Shown here piece after piece: positions 32,872 through 41,847 of a stretch of 64,000 bases of DNA (position 1 is the stretch's first letter; every line of letters begins with the position of its first letter). Where the stretch lies: the NCBI GenBank assembly GCA_035946625.1, contig DASYZE010000074.1, positions 1 through 64,000 on the forward strand, given 5' to 3'. The notes under the pieces are model-generated. The model did not search any database and was not told the DNA's origin. It was given only the letters and a program-made list of their open reading frames with translations. Source of the DNA: DASYXZ01 sp035946625. GTDB lineage: Bacteria; Acidobacteriota; Terriglobia; UBA7540. The position numbers and the translations under genes were made by a program.

Positions 32872-34203
32872 CGTCTTATGGATTCCGCGCGCGGCGCGCA
32901 TTCCCTCGGCTACGGCGTCCACCACTTCTTTGCCGCCGTTTACACAATCGCCGCCGGCAAAATATTTGGGATGGCCGGTTTGGTGCGTTTCACGATTGAC
33001 GACCACGCGCCCGGCATTCAGTTCCAACCCTTGAATCGATTTTACGAGATCGATCGCCGGCTGTTGCCCGAGGGCCTTCACCACCATGTCGACGTCTAGC
33101 GTGAATTCAGATCCGGCAGTGTTTTCCACTCGCGCGGCGCGACCTTTCCCCACCACATTTGTTCTCACGCATTCCAACCCATGAACTGTCGCCCCGCGCC
33201 CGAGAACTTGCAGAGGCTGGGTGTTCCAAAGAAAGATCACTCCGTCTCTCTGCGCCAATTCGTATTCATACTTGAAAGCAGGCATGGACTCCGGACCGCG
33301 GCGATAGATCATATAAACCGTCTCGGCGTTCAGTCTTCGAGCGGCCGTGACGCAGTCGATGGCCGTGTTTCCTGCCCCGATGACGGCCACTCTTTTCCCA
33401 ACGTCGATGTTTTCAAAGCGCTCGATCTTGGTCCGTTCGATGAACTCCAGGGCGCCGTAAACATCGTCCAACTCTTCCCCGGGAAGCTTCAGATCCCAGG
33501 TTTCACCCAGACCCACGGCCAGGAATATAGCGTCGAACTTTCCCTCGATTTCTTCCAACGTGATGTCCTTGCCGACCTCGACTCCTTGATGGAATTTCAC
33601 CCCCAGGTCTTCAATCATTTTCACTTCCCGCAAACTGTCAGCCGCGCGAGTCTTGTAAGCGGCAATGCCATAAGTGTTCAGTCCGCCGGGCATCGGATTG
33701 CGGTCGTAGATATCGACTGCGTATCCCCATTTGGCCAGTTCGGCCGCGCAGGCCAGCGAAGCCGGGCCTGATCCCAAGCATGCCACGCGATGGCCATTGG
33801 GTGCGCCAGCTTCAAACAGCCGGATGTTATGGTCGAGGACGTGATCCACCGCGTAGCGCTGCAATCGTCCTATCTCAATCGGCTTTTCACCCGACCCATT
33901 CATCACGCACGCCCCCTCGCAAAGCACTTCGGTGGGACAAACGCGCCCACAACTTTCTCCCAGTATATTCGCGCTCAATATAACCCGCGCCGAGCCTCTC
34001 ATATTGTTGGTGCTGATCTTTTTAATGAATGACGGAACATCGATTCGAGTGGGACACGCCTTGATGCAGGGCGCGTCAAAGCAATACAGGCAGCGGTTCG
34101 CCTCAATCATCGCTTGTTGTGAGGTGAAGGGCGGGCTCATGTCGGCGAAGTTTCGCTCATACTCCTGCGCCGATAATTTGGGAGCGATATTAACCAATGG
34201 CAT
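32857..34203 (-). CDS. preT: NAD-dependent dihydropyrimidine dehydrogenase, NADH-oxidising subunit
   Basis: The PreT subunit passes electrons from NADH through FAD and Fe-S centres to PreA. Visible: an N-terminal Fe-S domain with CLYCFDAPCIKACPTRIDVPSFI (about residue 38-60) and CGRVCPTEVLCEGAC (about 85-99), the GltD/PreT hallmark. The first dinucleotide fold follows (ACLGSGPASLACAAELAKWGY, about 140), then a second (VAVIGAGNTAIDCVTAARRL, about 270), and a C-terminal GGDCVNGGKEVVDAVAEGMRAA. The length of 448 is as expected. The C-terminal four residues and the stop codon lie inside a long inverted repeat, so the C-terminus may differ from relatives. It is divergent from the dihydropyrimidinase gene, sharing a 116-base intergenic region. 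Confidence 0.92.
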   Translation of the reverse strand: MPLVNIAPKLSAQEYERNFADMSPPFTSQQAMIEANRCLYCFDAPCIKACPTRIDVPSFIKKISTNNMRGSARVILSANILGESCGRVCPTEVLCEGACVMNGSGEKPIEIGRLQRYAVDHVLDHNIRLFEAGAPNGHRVACLGSGPASLACAAELAKWGYAVDIYDRNPMPGGLNTYGIAAYKTRAADSLREVKMIEDLGVKFHQGVEVGKDITLEEIEGKFDAIFLAVGLGETWDLKLPGEELDDVYGALEFIERTKIERFENIDVGKRVAVIGAGNTAIDCVTAARRLNAETVYMIYRRGPESMPAFKYEYELAQRDGVIFLWNTQPLQVLGRGATVHGLECVRTNVVGKGRAARVENTAGSEFTLDVDMVVKALGQQPAIDLVKSIQGLELNAGRVVVNRETHQTGHPKYFAGGDCVNGGKEVVDAVAEGMRAARGIHKTVGGR

Positions 34204-34319
34204 TTCCGGTATTGTAGAGCAGCAGGACTCGAATGTCAGCAGTCAGTTTGATATACAATCGGGATGGCTCACAGGTTCAACGCAACGGACATCTGGCCTC
34301 TGGCCACGGACACCCTAAT

Positions 34320-35711
34320 ATGAACTTCGACACGCTCATCAAAAACGGAATGATAGTTACCGCGACGGATACTTATCCTGCGGACATCGGAATTTCAAAA
34401 GGGAAAATTGTCGCCGTCGGCCAGGAATTGCCCGTCGAATCGGCGACGAAGACTTTTGATGCCCAACGCAACTATGTATTCCCCGGCGGCATTGACGTAC
34501 ACACGCATCTGGATATGCCGTTTGGAGGCACCAAGAGCGCGGATGATTTCGAGTCCGGCACCAAGGCGGCGGCTTTCGGCGGCACCACCACGCTCATCGA
34601 TTTTGCCATTCAGTACAAAGGCCAGACCCTGCGCACCGCCCTCGACACATGGTGGAAGAAGGCCGAAGGCAAGGCGGTGATTGACTACGGATTCCATTGC
34701 ATTATTACCGATCTGCCCGACGCGCGCCTGGAAGAAATGAATGCTCTCGTCGGCGAAGGCATCACCAGCTTCAAGCTATTCATGGCCTATCCCGGCGTGT
34801 TCATGATTGAAGACGGCCTGATCTTCAAGGCCATGCTGAAAGCATCGGAAACTGGTTCGCTGATTTGCATGCATGCCGAAAACGGCAGCGCCATTGACGT
34901 GATCGTTCAACGCGCGTTGGCGGAAGGCAAGACCGCTCCCAAATATCATGCCCTCACCCGCCCCACCACGGCGGAAGCAGAGGCGACGGGCCGGGCCATC
35001 GCGCTTGCCGAAATGGCGGGAGCGCCGGTTTACATAGTCCACTTGACGTGCAATGAGGCGCTGGAAAAAGTCCGCGAGGCGCGCGACCGCGGCCTGCCCG
35101 CCTATGCCGAGACTTGCCCGCAATATTTGTATCTCTCCATTGAGAATTTCGACGTGCCCGGTTTTGAAGGCGCCAAGTACGTCTTCACTCCACCGTTGCG
35201 CGAAAAATGGCATCAGGAAAAGCTTTGGGCAGGACTGGCCGCGGACCATCTTCAGGTTGTCTCTACTGACCATTGCCCGTTCTGTTACAAGGAGCAAAAA
35301 GAGCTCGGCCTCGGCGATTTCACAAAAATTCCCAATGGCGGTCCGGGCATCGAGCATCGCATGAGCCTGGTGTTTACGGGCGGCGTGCAAAAGAAACGCT
35401 TCTCCGTGAACCGCTTTGTGGAAATCGTTTCCACCACTCCAGCCAAACTCTTTGGACTTTACCCGCGCAAGGGAACGATCGCGATCGGCTCAGACGCAGA
35501 CCTGGTGATCTTTGATCCCCATGCCGAACACGTGATCAGCGCTCAAACCCATCACATGCGCGTGGATTATTCCATGTTCGAAGGGATTCGAGTGACAGGC
35601 ATGCCGCGGCAGGTTTTCTCTCGCGGACAATTATTGATTGACCAGAACCAATTCGTGGGGCGGGCGGGTCAGGGAGAATTCCTCAAGCGCCGGTTGTACA
35701 ACAGTCTGTAA
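34320..35711 (+). CDS. Dihydropyrimidinase (D-hydantoinase)
   Basis: The second enzyme of the pathway: it opens dihydrouracil to N-carbamoyl-beta-alanine. The ATG at 34320 begins MNFDTLIKNGMIVTATDTYPADIG, the family start; a longer frame from 34233 is unsupported. The binuclear zinc ligands are H61 and H63 (VHTHLDMPFGG), carboxylated lysine K152 (TSFKLFMAYPG), HAENGSA, and the final aspartate in STDHCPFCYKEQK. Other landmarks: CPQYLYLS and GGPGIEHRMSLVF. The 463-residue length is standard. It is the only pathway gene transcribed away from preTA, and its stop is 17 bases from the convergent oxidoreductase subunit at 35729. Confidence 0.93.
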   Translation: MNFDTLIKNGMIVTATDTYPADIGISKGKIVAVGQELPVESATKTFDAQRNYVFPGGIDVHTHLDMPFGGTKSADDFESGTKAAAFGGTTTLIDFAIQYKGQTLRTALDTWWKKAEGKAVIDYGFHCIITDLPDARLEEMNALVGEGITSFKLFMAYPGVFMIEDGLIFKAMLKASETGSLICMHAENGSAIDVIVQRALAEGKTAPKYHALTRPTTAEAEATGRAIALAEMAGAPVYIVHLTCNEALEKVREARDRGLPAYAETCPQYLYLSIENFDVPGFEGAKYVFTPPLREKWHQEKLWAGLAADHLQVVSTDHCPFCYKEQKELGLGDFTKIPNGGPGIEHRMSLVFTGGVQKKRFSVNRFVEIVSTTPAKLFGLYPRKGTIAIGSDADLVIFDPHAEHVISAQTHHMRVDYSMFEGIRVTGMPRQVFSRGQLLIDQNQFVGRAGQGEFLKRRLYNSL

Positions 35712-35728
35712 CGGGATGTTCCAGCGCG

Positions 35729-36349
35729 CTACTTGCTTTCCGTTTTGTCGGGCAGATGGGTGCAGCCCTCGAATTCCCCCAGTGCTGTGTTCCCCTGATA
35801 TTCCAGTTCCTGATGAATGCCGATGGCCGAGGTGTAGTAGCCCTCAATGGTGGCGTTCTTGATCAGCGCGAAGAAATGTTCTTCCCTGGTCGCGGGATGG
35901 CCCTCATGGGCGCTGATCGTCTGGAGCAACTCCGCCTGCTGATTCCGGTCGCATTGCACAAATTGCTTTTGATATTTCCGAACGGCCATCTTATTCACGG
36001 CGGCAAGTCCTCTGATCCAGGAATTTTTTCGAGCCTGCGGAGATCGGGCAACTATGATATCGATAAACTCGTGGACCCGCGCCGCCCGAGCGCCCGGCGA
36101 GTGCTCGTCCGCGGGGATAATCATCTCCGCCAGCGAAGCAATGGTTTCCATTTGGTCTGTGTGGAAGAACTTGGGCGCGTAACGGGTTGCATCTGCTGCG
36201 GCGCGAACGCCTGCACTCGAAATCGCTGCTTGCGGCGCGGCTCCAGTGCTCAGGATCGGAAAAGCCACAGCGGCGCCCGCTGTTCCGGCGATTTTCTTCA
36301 GCGCCCTGCGGCGTGTCAAGCGGCCAACCTGATCTCGCTCTTCAGACAT
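35729..36349 (-). CDS. Tat-exported gluconate 2-dehydrogenase subunit 3-like protein (a)
   Basis: A 206-residue protein. A twin-arginine signal (GRLTRRRALKKIAGTAGAAVAFPILS) sends it across the membrane. The mature part matches the gluconate-2-dehydrogenase subunit 3 family: FFHTDQMETIASLAEMIIPADEHSPGARAARVHEFID (about residues 60-97), then a helical section and the end EYQGNTALGEFEGCTHLP. In the known enzyme it is the small subunit that escorts a GMC flavoprotein through Tat. Last gene of the four-gene minus-strand operon (39951 to 35729) whose flavoprotein is at 37371-38981; a second copy of this subunit type starts the operon. Confidence 0.8.
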   Translation of the reverse strand: MSEERDQVGRLTRRRALKKIAGTAGAAVAFPILSTGAAPQAAISSAGVRAAADATRYAPKFFHTDQMETIASLAEMIIPADEHSPGARAARVHEFIDIIVARSPQARKNSWIRGLAAVNKMAVRKYQKQFVQCDRNQQAELLQTISAHEGHPATREEHFFALIKNATIEGYYTSAIGIHQELEYQGNTALGEFEGCTHLPDKTESK

Positions 36350-36379
36350 AAGCAGAAAATCTCTTCTCCCTGATATTGA

Positions 36380-37303
36380 TTAGGCGCCATTCAATTTAGC
36401 CAGGAGCTTTGCCAGTCCCAGGTAGCCTTTTCTCGCCACGATGTACGGATCTTGATTGGCATACTGGAACACTTCAAATGAAACCGGACCCTGGTAGACC
36501 CTGGCGAGCACAGGCAATATTTCGTCCAGGGGGAGCACACCATCACCCACGTTAACCCGGTCCGTATCTTCGAGCATTTCGCGCGGTTTGGGCGGGACAT
36601 CATCAATGTGGACCCAACTAATTTCGCCCGGCTTGAGCCGTTCAATGTCTCGGAGTTTGCTGATGCCCGCATAGAAATGAAACGTGTCCACCAGGACGCC
36701 AAGGTTGGGATGGCCCACCCGGCGCAGCAGGTTCGCCGTGGTTTCGACACAACCCAGGAATTTCGCGCCGCGGATGAATTCAATTCCGACCACAATCCCA
36801 AACTGCCGTCCCAGTTCTCCCACATCGTGCAACATGGGCACGGCGGCGGTGTAATCGTCGGGCTGAACCGGCGCGGAAATTCCGGAACACATCACAAAGC
36901 GATGGGCGCCAAGTTGAGCGCTCAAGTCCAGCTTGCGCTTGAAAACCTCCCATTTTTTCTCCCGGTCAGGAACGCCGCGAAAGAAAAGGTTCTCGCACTC
37001 ACAGCACGCGGAACGAGGGACCAGCCCAAGGTCCGCCATCACGCGCCTGGCCACGGCCACGGAATTCTTTTCGAGAAACGGATTCACGCTATCCAACCAC
37101 AATTCCACCTGCTGAAACCCGGCCTTGCTATAAGCATCCATAGCGGTCTTGAAATCGGCTTTCATGGTCGTCGCCTGGTTGATGCAGGGAGTAAAAGCGG
37201 GAGCGGGAGGCGGGCTTGCGCCGGCCGACTCTTCCGCTTGGAGCCCGGCAAGGTACGCTCCCGTGCCGGCCACGGCGGACTTGAGCAAGTCACGCCTCTT
37301 CAT
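36380..37303 (-). CDS. Tat-exported sugar phosphate isomerase/epimerase-like TIM barrel
   Basis: A 307-residue protein. MKRRDLLKSAVAGTGAYLAGL forms a twin-arginine signal with SD GGAGAGTG upstream. The mature protein is an AP-endonuclease-2/xylose-isomerase-like barrel: AFTPCINQATTM, FQQVELWLDSVNPFL, VVGIEFIRGAKFLGC, LGVLVDTFHFYAGISKL and ISWVHIDDVPPKPRE, giving metal ligands E, D, H, E at the expected strands. This family includes sugar isomerases, epimerases and 3-keto-sugar-processing enzymes. An exported version in an operon with a GMC dehydrogenase suggests processing of a 3-keto sugar or sugar acid in the periplasm; that is inference. 30-base gaps separate it from its neighbours. Confidence 0.8.
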   Translation of the reverse strand: MKRRDLLKSAVAGTGAYLAGLQAEESAGASPPPAPAFTPCINQATTMKADFKTAMDAYSKAGFQQVELWLDSVNPFLEKNSVAVARRVMADLGLVPRSACCECENLFFRGVPDREKKWEVFKRKLDLSAQLGAHRFVMCSGISAPVQPDDYTAAVPMLHDVGELGRQFGIVVGIEFIRGAKFLGCVETTANLLRRVGHPNLGVLVDTFHFYAGISKLRDIERLKPGEISWVHIDDVPPKPREMLEDTDRVNVGDGVLPLDEILPVLARVYQGPVSFEVFQYANQDPYIVARKGYLGLAKLLAKLNGA

Positions 37304-37370
37304 TCAACACTCTCCGAATGTAGTTTGCGGAAACGCAATTCAACAACCCCCAGAGGATGCGCCCCGTGAC

Positions 37371-38981
37371 TCACAAATCACCCTTGCGGACTTCGCCCGC
37401 CATGTGCCGTGCCGCGCGCACGGCCAGCGCCATGATAGTGAGAGTGGGATTCTTCTCCGGGAAAGTAGTGAAGCAACTGCCGTCCACCACAAAAAGGTTG
37501 CTCACGTCATGCGCCTGGTTGTAAGCGTTCAGTACCGAAGTCCGTGGATCATTGCCCATCCGCACCGTACCCGTCTCATGGCTGGCGAATCCTGAGGGCG
37601 CGGGATCGTCGTTGATGATCAGGCGGCACTTTGCGGCGTCCAGGATTTCCTCCGCCTGCGCCTTCATATCTTTCCACAGAGCTTGATCATTCTCGCCGAA
37701 GCGAAAATGAACCACGGGAATCGGGAAGCCGAATCCGTCCGGATGATCGGGATCGACGGTCACGCGGTTTTCAGGCCGCGCCAGCACTTTGCCGAAACCG
37801 CCCATCTGGAAAAATCCCGGCTGCAAGAACCTGACCTGCTTTTTGAATTGTTCGCCGAAACCTCTCACGTGGGGCGCATGGTGGGGGTACATGAAACTTG
37901 CAAACTGCACTTGGTATTGGTATCCGCCCACGAATTCTTTTTTCTTTTGGCCGAGATTGAAACGCGGAATATAAGAATGATCGGTGGCGCCGTCATTGTT
38001 GATCGAGGGCGTGCCCACCAGCTCTTCGAGATACCCATAGATCCCCATCGCCGCGTGCCCGGCCAGATAACGGCCCACGCAGTCCGACGAATTGGCAAGG
38101 CCGTTCGGAAAGCGCGGCGAGCGGGAATTGAGCAGCAGGCGCGCGGTTTCAACCGTGGCGCAACAGACGGCAAAACGCCGCGCGCGTATTTCTTCTTCCT
38201 GGCGCGTGACCGTGTCAATCACCGAAACTGCGCGCGCCCTGCCTTCCGCGTCCACCAGAATCTCCCGCGCCAGCTTGTTTGGGATGAGGGTGAAATTCCC
38301 GGTCTTTTCAGCTTTGGGGATCATTGAATTGGGTACGGTAAAGATGGCGCCCACGTCGCAGCCTTCCATGCAGTGGCCGCAATAATGGCAGGGCGGCCGG
38401 CCATCGTAGGGCACGGTGAGCACGGCCTTGCGAGTGGGAATCATGCGGATGCCCACCTTATGGCAGGACCGCTTGACGATTTCCTCGGAGCAACGGAATT
38501 TCAAAGGGGGCAGGTATTCTCCATCCGGCACCACGTCCAGATTTTCCCTGGTCCCGCACACCCCGATCATTTTTTCCACGTAGGAGTAATAGGGGGCCAA
38601 TTCTTCGTAGGTGAGCGGCCAATCTTCCTCCACGCCTTCCAGGCTGTGCTCCCGAAAATCGCGCTCTGAAAAACGGAAGCACGCGGCGTTCCAGTGGATG
38701 CTGCGGCCGCCCACGGCGCGAATGCGGTCAACGCTGATGTCGTCGCAATCTTCATAGCGAATGGACGAACGGACTTCCGGCGGATAAAACGGCTCGGGCT
38801 TTTGTCGGTTGGGAAACTGGTAGGGCCAGGCGTGATAATGAAAATCTTTCGCCGTCATGGGGCGTCCGGCCTCCACCAAAGCCACTTTGGCGCCCGCCTC
38901 CGCCAATTCCTTGGAGAGCACGCCACCGGCGGGGCCGGAGCCAATCACGCAAACGTCATAAATGTTTTTTTCGGCGGGCAT
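37371..38981 (-). CDS. GMC-family FAD oxidoreductase (gluconate/sugar dehydrogenase large subunit-like)
   Basis: A 536-residue flavoprotein without its own signal peptide, consistent with piggyback Tat export by the small subunits. N-terminal FAD site YDVCVIGSGPAGGVLSKELAEAGAKVALVEAG; further signatures IRAVGGRSIHWNAACFRF (FAD loop), CHYCGHCMEGCDVGAIF (cysteine cluster about 200-215), and the C-terminal substrate region GFASHETGTVRMGNDPRTSVLNAYNQ plus NLFVVDGSCFTTFPEKNPTLTIMALA, containing the His/Asn catalytic pair region. Such enzymes oxidise sugars or sugar acids and usually hand electrons to a cytochrome c subunit; no cytochrome gene is in this cluster. The operon and the small subunits suggest a periplasmic sugar dehydrogenase of unknown substrate. 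Confidence 0.85.
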   Translation of the reverse strand: MPAEKNIYDVCVIGSGPAGGVLSKELAEAGAKVALVEAGRPMTAKDFHYHAWPYQFPNRQKPEPFYPPEVRSSIRYEDCDDISVDRIRAVGGRSIHWNAACFRFSERDFREHSLEGVEEDWPLTYEELAPYYSYVEKMIGVCGTRENLDVVPDGEYLPPLKFRCSEEIVKRSCHKVGIRMIPTRKAVLTVPYDGRPPCHYCGHCMEGCDVGAIFTVPNSMIPKAEKTGNFTLIPNKLAREILVDAEGRARAVSVIDTVTRQEEEIRARRFAVCCATVETARLLLNSRSPRFPNGLANSSDCVGRYLAGHAAMGIYGYLEELVGTPSINNDGATDHSYIPRFNLGQKKKEFVGGYQYQVQFASFMYPHHAPHVRGFGEQFKKQVRFLQPGFFQMGGFGKVLARPENRVTVDPDHPDGFGFPIPVVHFRFGENDQALWKDMKAQAEEILDAAKCRLIINDDPAPSGFASHETGTVRMGNDPRTSVLNAYNQAHDVSNLFVVDGSCFTTFPEKNPTLTIMALAVRAARHMAGEVRKGDL

Positions 38982-39249
38982 CGAGATTGCTCGTGGCGCC
39001 TGGCTGGTGTTGCGACGGCAGGTCTTGCATCATTGACCGGAGATTTATCCGCCTCTTATTTCGAAAGGTTTTGACTGCCTGGAGCATCCCGGCCAGGATC
39101 GCGGGAGCGGCCAAGGACGCGCTCCTTCCCGTTGCAGAGGAGGTTACGGAGGATATCAGAAAATCCGGCTGCGTGGTAACCTCCATCGACTGCAATTCGA
39201 GGCGAAGGTGCGCTGATCCGGTGATTGGAATTGTGAACCGCAGCCAGCT

Positions 39250-39951
39250 TTAGTGATGACCGCCCGGGTGTTCGCACCCAGGATAGCTTTCGTAAAAATA
39301 CTCCCCCGTCCATCCCAGCTCGCGCATTCCGATTTCAGAGGAATAGTAGGCGCCGCTGATCCAGCCTTTCAAATTCTCAAAATGGTCGCGCATCGTAATC
39401 CGGGCCGGATCGGAAGAGGTGGAGGCAGGAGGCGCAAACTCCGTGGCATTTTCGTTGCTTCCACCTCCTGATTTTTCAGTCGAGGCCGCATCCAAAATTT
39501 TAAGCTGCTGCTCTTCCGTCAACGCCACGAAGGGATGGCCGAAGCGGGTCATGGAATCGCCGTCGAAGGCGCCCAGGGAGGCCAGAAATTTCTTCTGGTT
39601 TTCCTGAGAGTCCACGGTCAACAACAGGTCGATAAACCGGTTCACCTGGGCTTTGGTGGCGCCTGGAATAATTCGCTCTGCGAGGGCGACAAGGGTTTCA
39701 TTCTGGTGGGCATCCAAATATTCGGGCGCCCAATCGGCCGCGGCAAGTTTGGCGTCCGCTGCCGCCATGGTGGCAGCGTCGGCCAGATGTTTGTGCATCG
39801 GATGCGCGGCGGCCAAGCTGGGCGCCATCAGCGCCCCACCTGCCCCTGCGAGCAACCGCCGCACGGCCTGGCGACGCCCAATACCTCGCGGCCATTGCAA
39901 GCTTCCAATAATTTTCTCGGGCAGTACTTCAAAAACTGGTTTCTCATTCAT
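39250..39951 (-). CDS. Gluconate 2-dehydrogenase subunit 3-like protein (b), first gene of the oxidase operon
   Basis: A 233-residue protein. The ATG at 39951 has ACAGGAAAT upstream; the first residues read MNEKPVFEVLPEKIIGSLQWPRGIGRRQAVRRLLAGAGGALMAPSLAAAHP, a Tat-like signal (GRRQAVRRLL then a hydrophobic run). The mature part resembles the subunit at 35729: EYLDAHQNETLVALAERIIPGATKAQVNRFIDLL, then a helical and Ser/Gly-rich insert, and a C-terminal EIGMRELGWTGEYFYESYPGCEHPGGHH with a histidine-rich end. Having two such small subunits and only one flavoprotein is unusual: they may be alternates for the same GMC partner, or a partner elsewhere is missing. A 268-base gap separates it from the flavoprotein gene. 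Confidence 0.78.
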   Translation of the reverse strand: MNEKPVFEVLPEKIIGSLQWPRGIGRRQAVRRLLAGAGGALMAPSLAAAHPMHKHLADAATMAAADAKLAAADWAPEYLDAHQNETLVALAERIIPGATKAQVNRFIDLLLTVDSQENQKKFLASLGAFDGDSMTRFGHPFVALTEEQQLKILDAASTEKSGGGSNENATEFAPPASTSSDPARITMRDHFENLKGWISGAYYSSEIGMRELGWTGEYFYESYPGCEHPGGHH

Positions 39952-40143
39952 CGGGATTTCCTGTTTCCCTTTTGGCCCGGTGAAAAACGGCGCATTAGGA
40001 ATTCGTTCACCGCGCAATACCCTATCACCGCCCGGCCCACAGTACAAGGGCTTGCAGAGAACCCTGTTCTACATTGCGATGAAACGTTCACCCCAGCACA
40101 TTTGTCGGTTGAGGCTGCGGATATTGTCGCGGATATCGTCGCG

Positions 40144-40172
40144 TTGACACTCGTAAAGGTTTGGGTTAGTTT
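40144..40172 (+). promoter_or_regulatory. Sigma70-type promoter of tRNA-Val
   Basis: TTGACA (40144-40149), a 17-base spacer and TAGTTT (40167-40172), followed by the tRNA 13 bases later. The spacing is ideal. Confidence 0.65.
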
Positions 40173-40185
40173 TGATAGATCCCTC

Positions 40186-40263
40186 AGGCCCGTAGCTCAG
40201 TCTGGTTAGAGCGCTACCTTGACACGGTAGAGGTCAACGGTTCGAGTCCGTTCGGGCCTACCA
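40186..40263 (+). tRNA. tRNA-Val (GAC)
   Basis: A complete cloverleaf can be drawn: acceptor AGGCCCG (40186-40192) with CGGGCCT (40253-40259), D arm GCTC...GAGC, anticodon stem CTACC/GGTAG with loop TTGACAC, anticodon GAC at 40221-40223, variable region AGGTC, T arm with TTCGAGT loop, and an encoded CCA (40261-40263). GAC decodes GUC valine. Confidence 0.95.
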
Positions 40264-41042
40264 TATCTTCCAGCAAGTTAGCTGCCGTAGGCGCTCTCCC
40301 CAAGGCTCCAAATGGCTCCGCGAAGCCCGTTACGGAAGACCATGATGGACCATTGAGTATTGCCGCGTGAAACTCATGATCCGAGCTCGTGGGGACATGA
40401 AGAACCGTGTAAGAGCGTCGGAGCAAAAATCTGGGTGATAGCCACTTTCAGCAACGTCACTACACTCCCGCGTCTGTGGGAATTCACAGTGACGGTTGGC
40501 TGCCCGACCGGCGAGGCCGGAATCATTGGATATTTCCGAGCGCGCGGTTATCCGGGCGGAATAGATCATAGGTAAGCATAAGGCGACAAGGCAGTAGATA
40601 TTTCCTCGAACCGCTTGCCCGGCGTATCCTCCAGCGCCCCTCCTCAGCCCGGCAGCGTAATGTCAATCTATCTTCCCGGTATTGGCCAACCTGGGGCGGA
40701 CCCTCATCCATTCGATAAAGCCACCCCGCCATTCGATTTATGTCTGTTCCGAACTCACTCAGGCTATCGAAAGAACCAATGGAGCAAACTTTCCCCTTCC
40801 GGACTTTAATACTCCGCGCTATACTGCGACACGCCCGCTTCAAATCTGTTCCCTGTGCGAGGATATCCCCAAAGACGAAAAAGACAAGGAGACCCGATTT
40901 GGGCCGGACAAGCCGACCACGCCTTTCGACGTATCGGTTTCCTCTCAACCGGGCAGCGAGCAATACCGCGGCGACCGAGCCTTGCGCGACATCGCCCAGC
41001 GGTTCGACTTGCTGGGCGAATTTTGTAACGGCAGGGGCAACC
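40264..41042. other. Stretch downstream of tRNA-Val without a convincing gene
   Basis: Several short frames exist on both strands. One plus-strand frame (40682-41110) has a fairly protein-like centre with a CSLC motif (PLQICSLCEDIPKDEKDKE), but it lies antisense to and partly over the decayed helicase, and has no ribosome site. It may be genomic-island debris next to the tRNA. No integrase or attachment repeat was found. Confidence 0.4.
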
Positions 41043-41460
41043 TTATATCGCGCGAGCGATCTTGTTGCCACTCTCAAATACGTTGCGGAGCCGATCCGCC
41101 TCATCGATGACCACGAGGTCCCATGTTACACTTTCGACAGCTTCCTCCTGTGCTCGCGCGAAGTTGTCAAAGCAGTTCGTCATGCCCGTTGTGTCCTCAG
41201 ACTGATGGGTGGAACCAGCCTTCCTGCGGGCGTTAAATGCGCCGGAATCGAAAGTTTCCGATAGCAGAAACAATTTGCCCGCCATTTCCTGTGCCCACTG
41301 ACTTCCCGAGATAGTTGGTAAATCAATGAGAATCATTTTTCGTCGTTCAGCTCAAAGCTGGCTGATGATCAGGCGCGCCTTTATGGTTTTCCCGAGGTCA
41401 ACTTCATCTGTCAAAATCGCTCCGAGAGAGAGCGGCGAGCAAAATGCAAGAAGTCATTCA
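41043..41460 (-). pseudogene. Fragment of a SNF2/HepA-type helicase, disrupted by stops
   Basis: On the minus strand one frame reads SLGAILTDEVDLGKTIKARLIISQL, then a TGA where a Trp codon (TGG) is expected, then AERRKMILI...QWAQEM, and further TWDLVVIDEADRLRNVFESGNKIARAI. These are the Walker A region (DEVGLGKTI-like) and Walker B/DEAH-type box (VIDEADRLRN) of SNF2-family helicases, as found in HepA/RapA and in defence-island helicases. There is a second stop a few codons upstream and the frame ends at 41043; the rest of the enzyme (helicase C-terminal domain) is absent. A broken remnant beside the tRNA. Confidence 0.7.
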
Positions 41461-41847
41461 CCACTCCCTCCGGTCTATAATTCTGCGGAAATCAAAACGC
41501 GTAGAAAAAAGAGACACCCTCGCTCCCTCGAACCGTTCCACTTCCTCGATAAACTCTCAAGTCCTCGGATCGAGTTGCTCGAATCACTTCGCTTTCTCTT
41601 TTTGATGATCGAGGTATTCCACGGAGGTCAAGGCTAAGTCAGTCGGCCCATTTAGAGCTCAATCGAATTCTGCAATTCGCATCTTCCGATGAGTAGTCGT
41701 GGACTTTTTCGTATCTTGTAACCGGCGGAGAGGAATATGCGACCATTTGGAGATGACCTGCCAATTGAAATCGAGGCCCATCGTATTAAGCGCGGGGTCA
41801 TGTTCCAAATTTGCGGCACCGAGCAACTCTTCAGTGGTGTATCACCA

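Noticed and set aside
39052..39195. A 79-codon frame on the minus strand at the start of the GMC gene
   Set aside because: It overlaps the GMC start region in another frame and has no ribosome site or domain.
40682..41110. Plus-strand frame with a CSLC motif (142 codons)
   Set aside because: No ribosome site, overlaps the decayed helicase, and no recognisable family. It could still be a small gene; reported only as part of the non-coding description.
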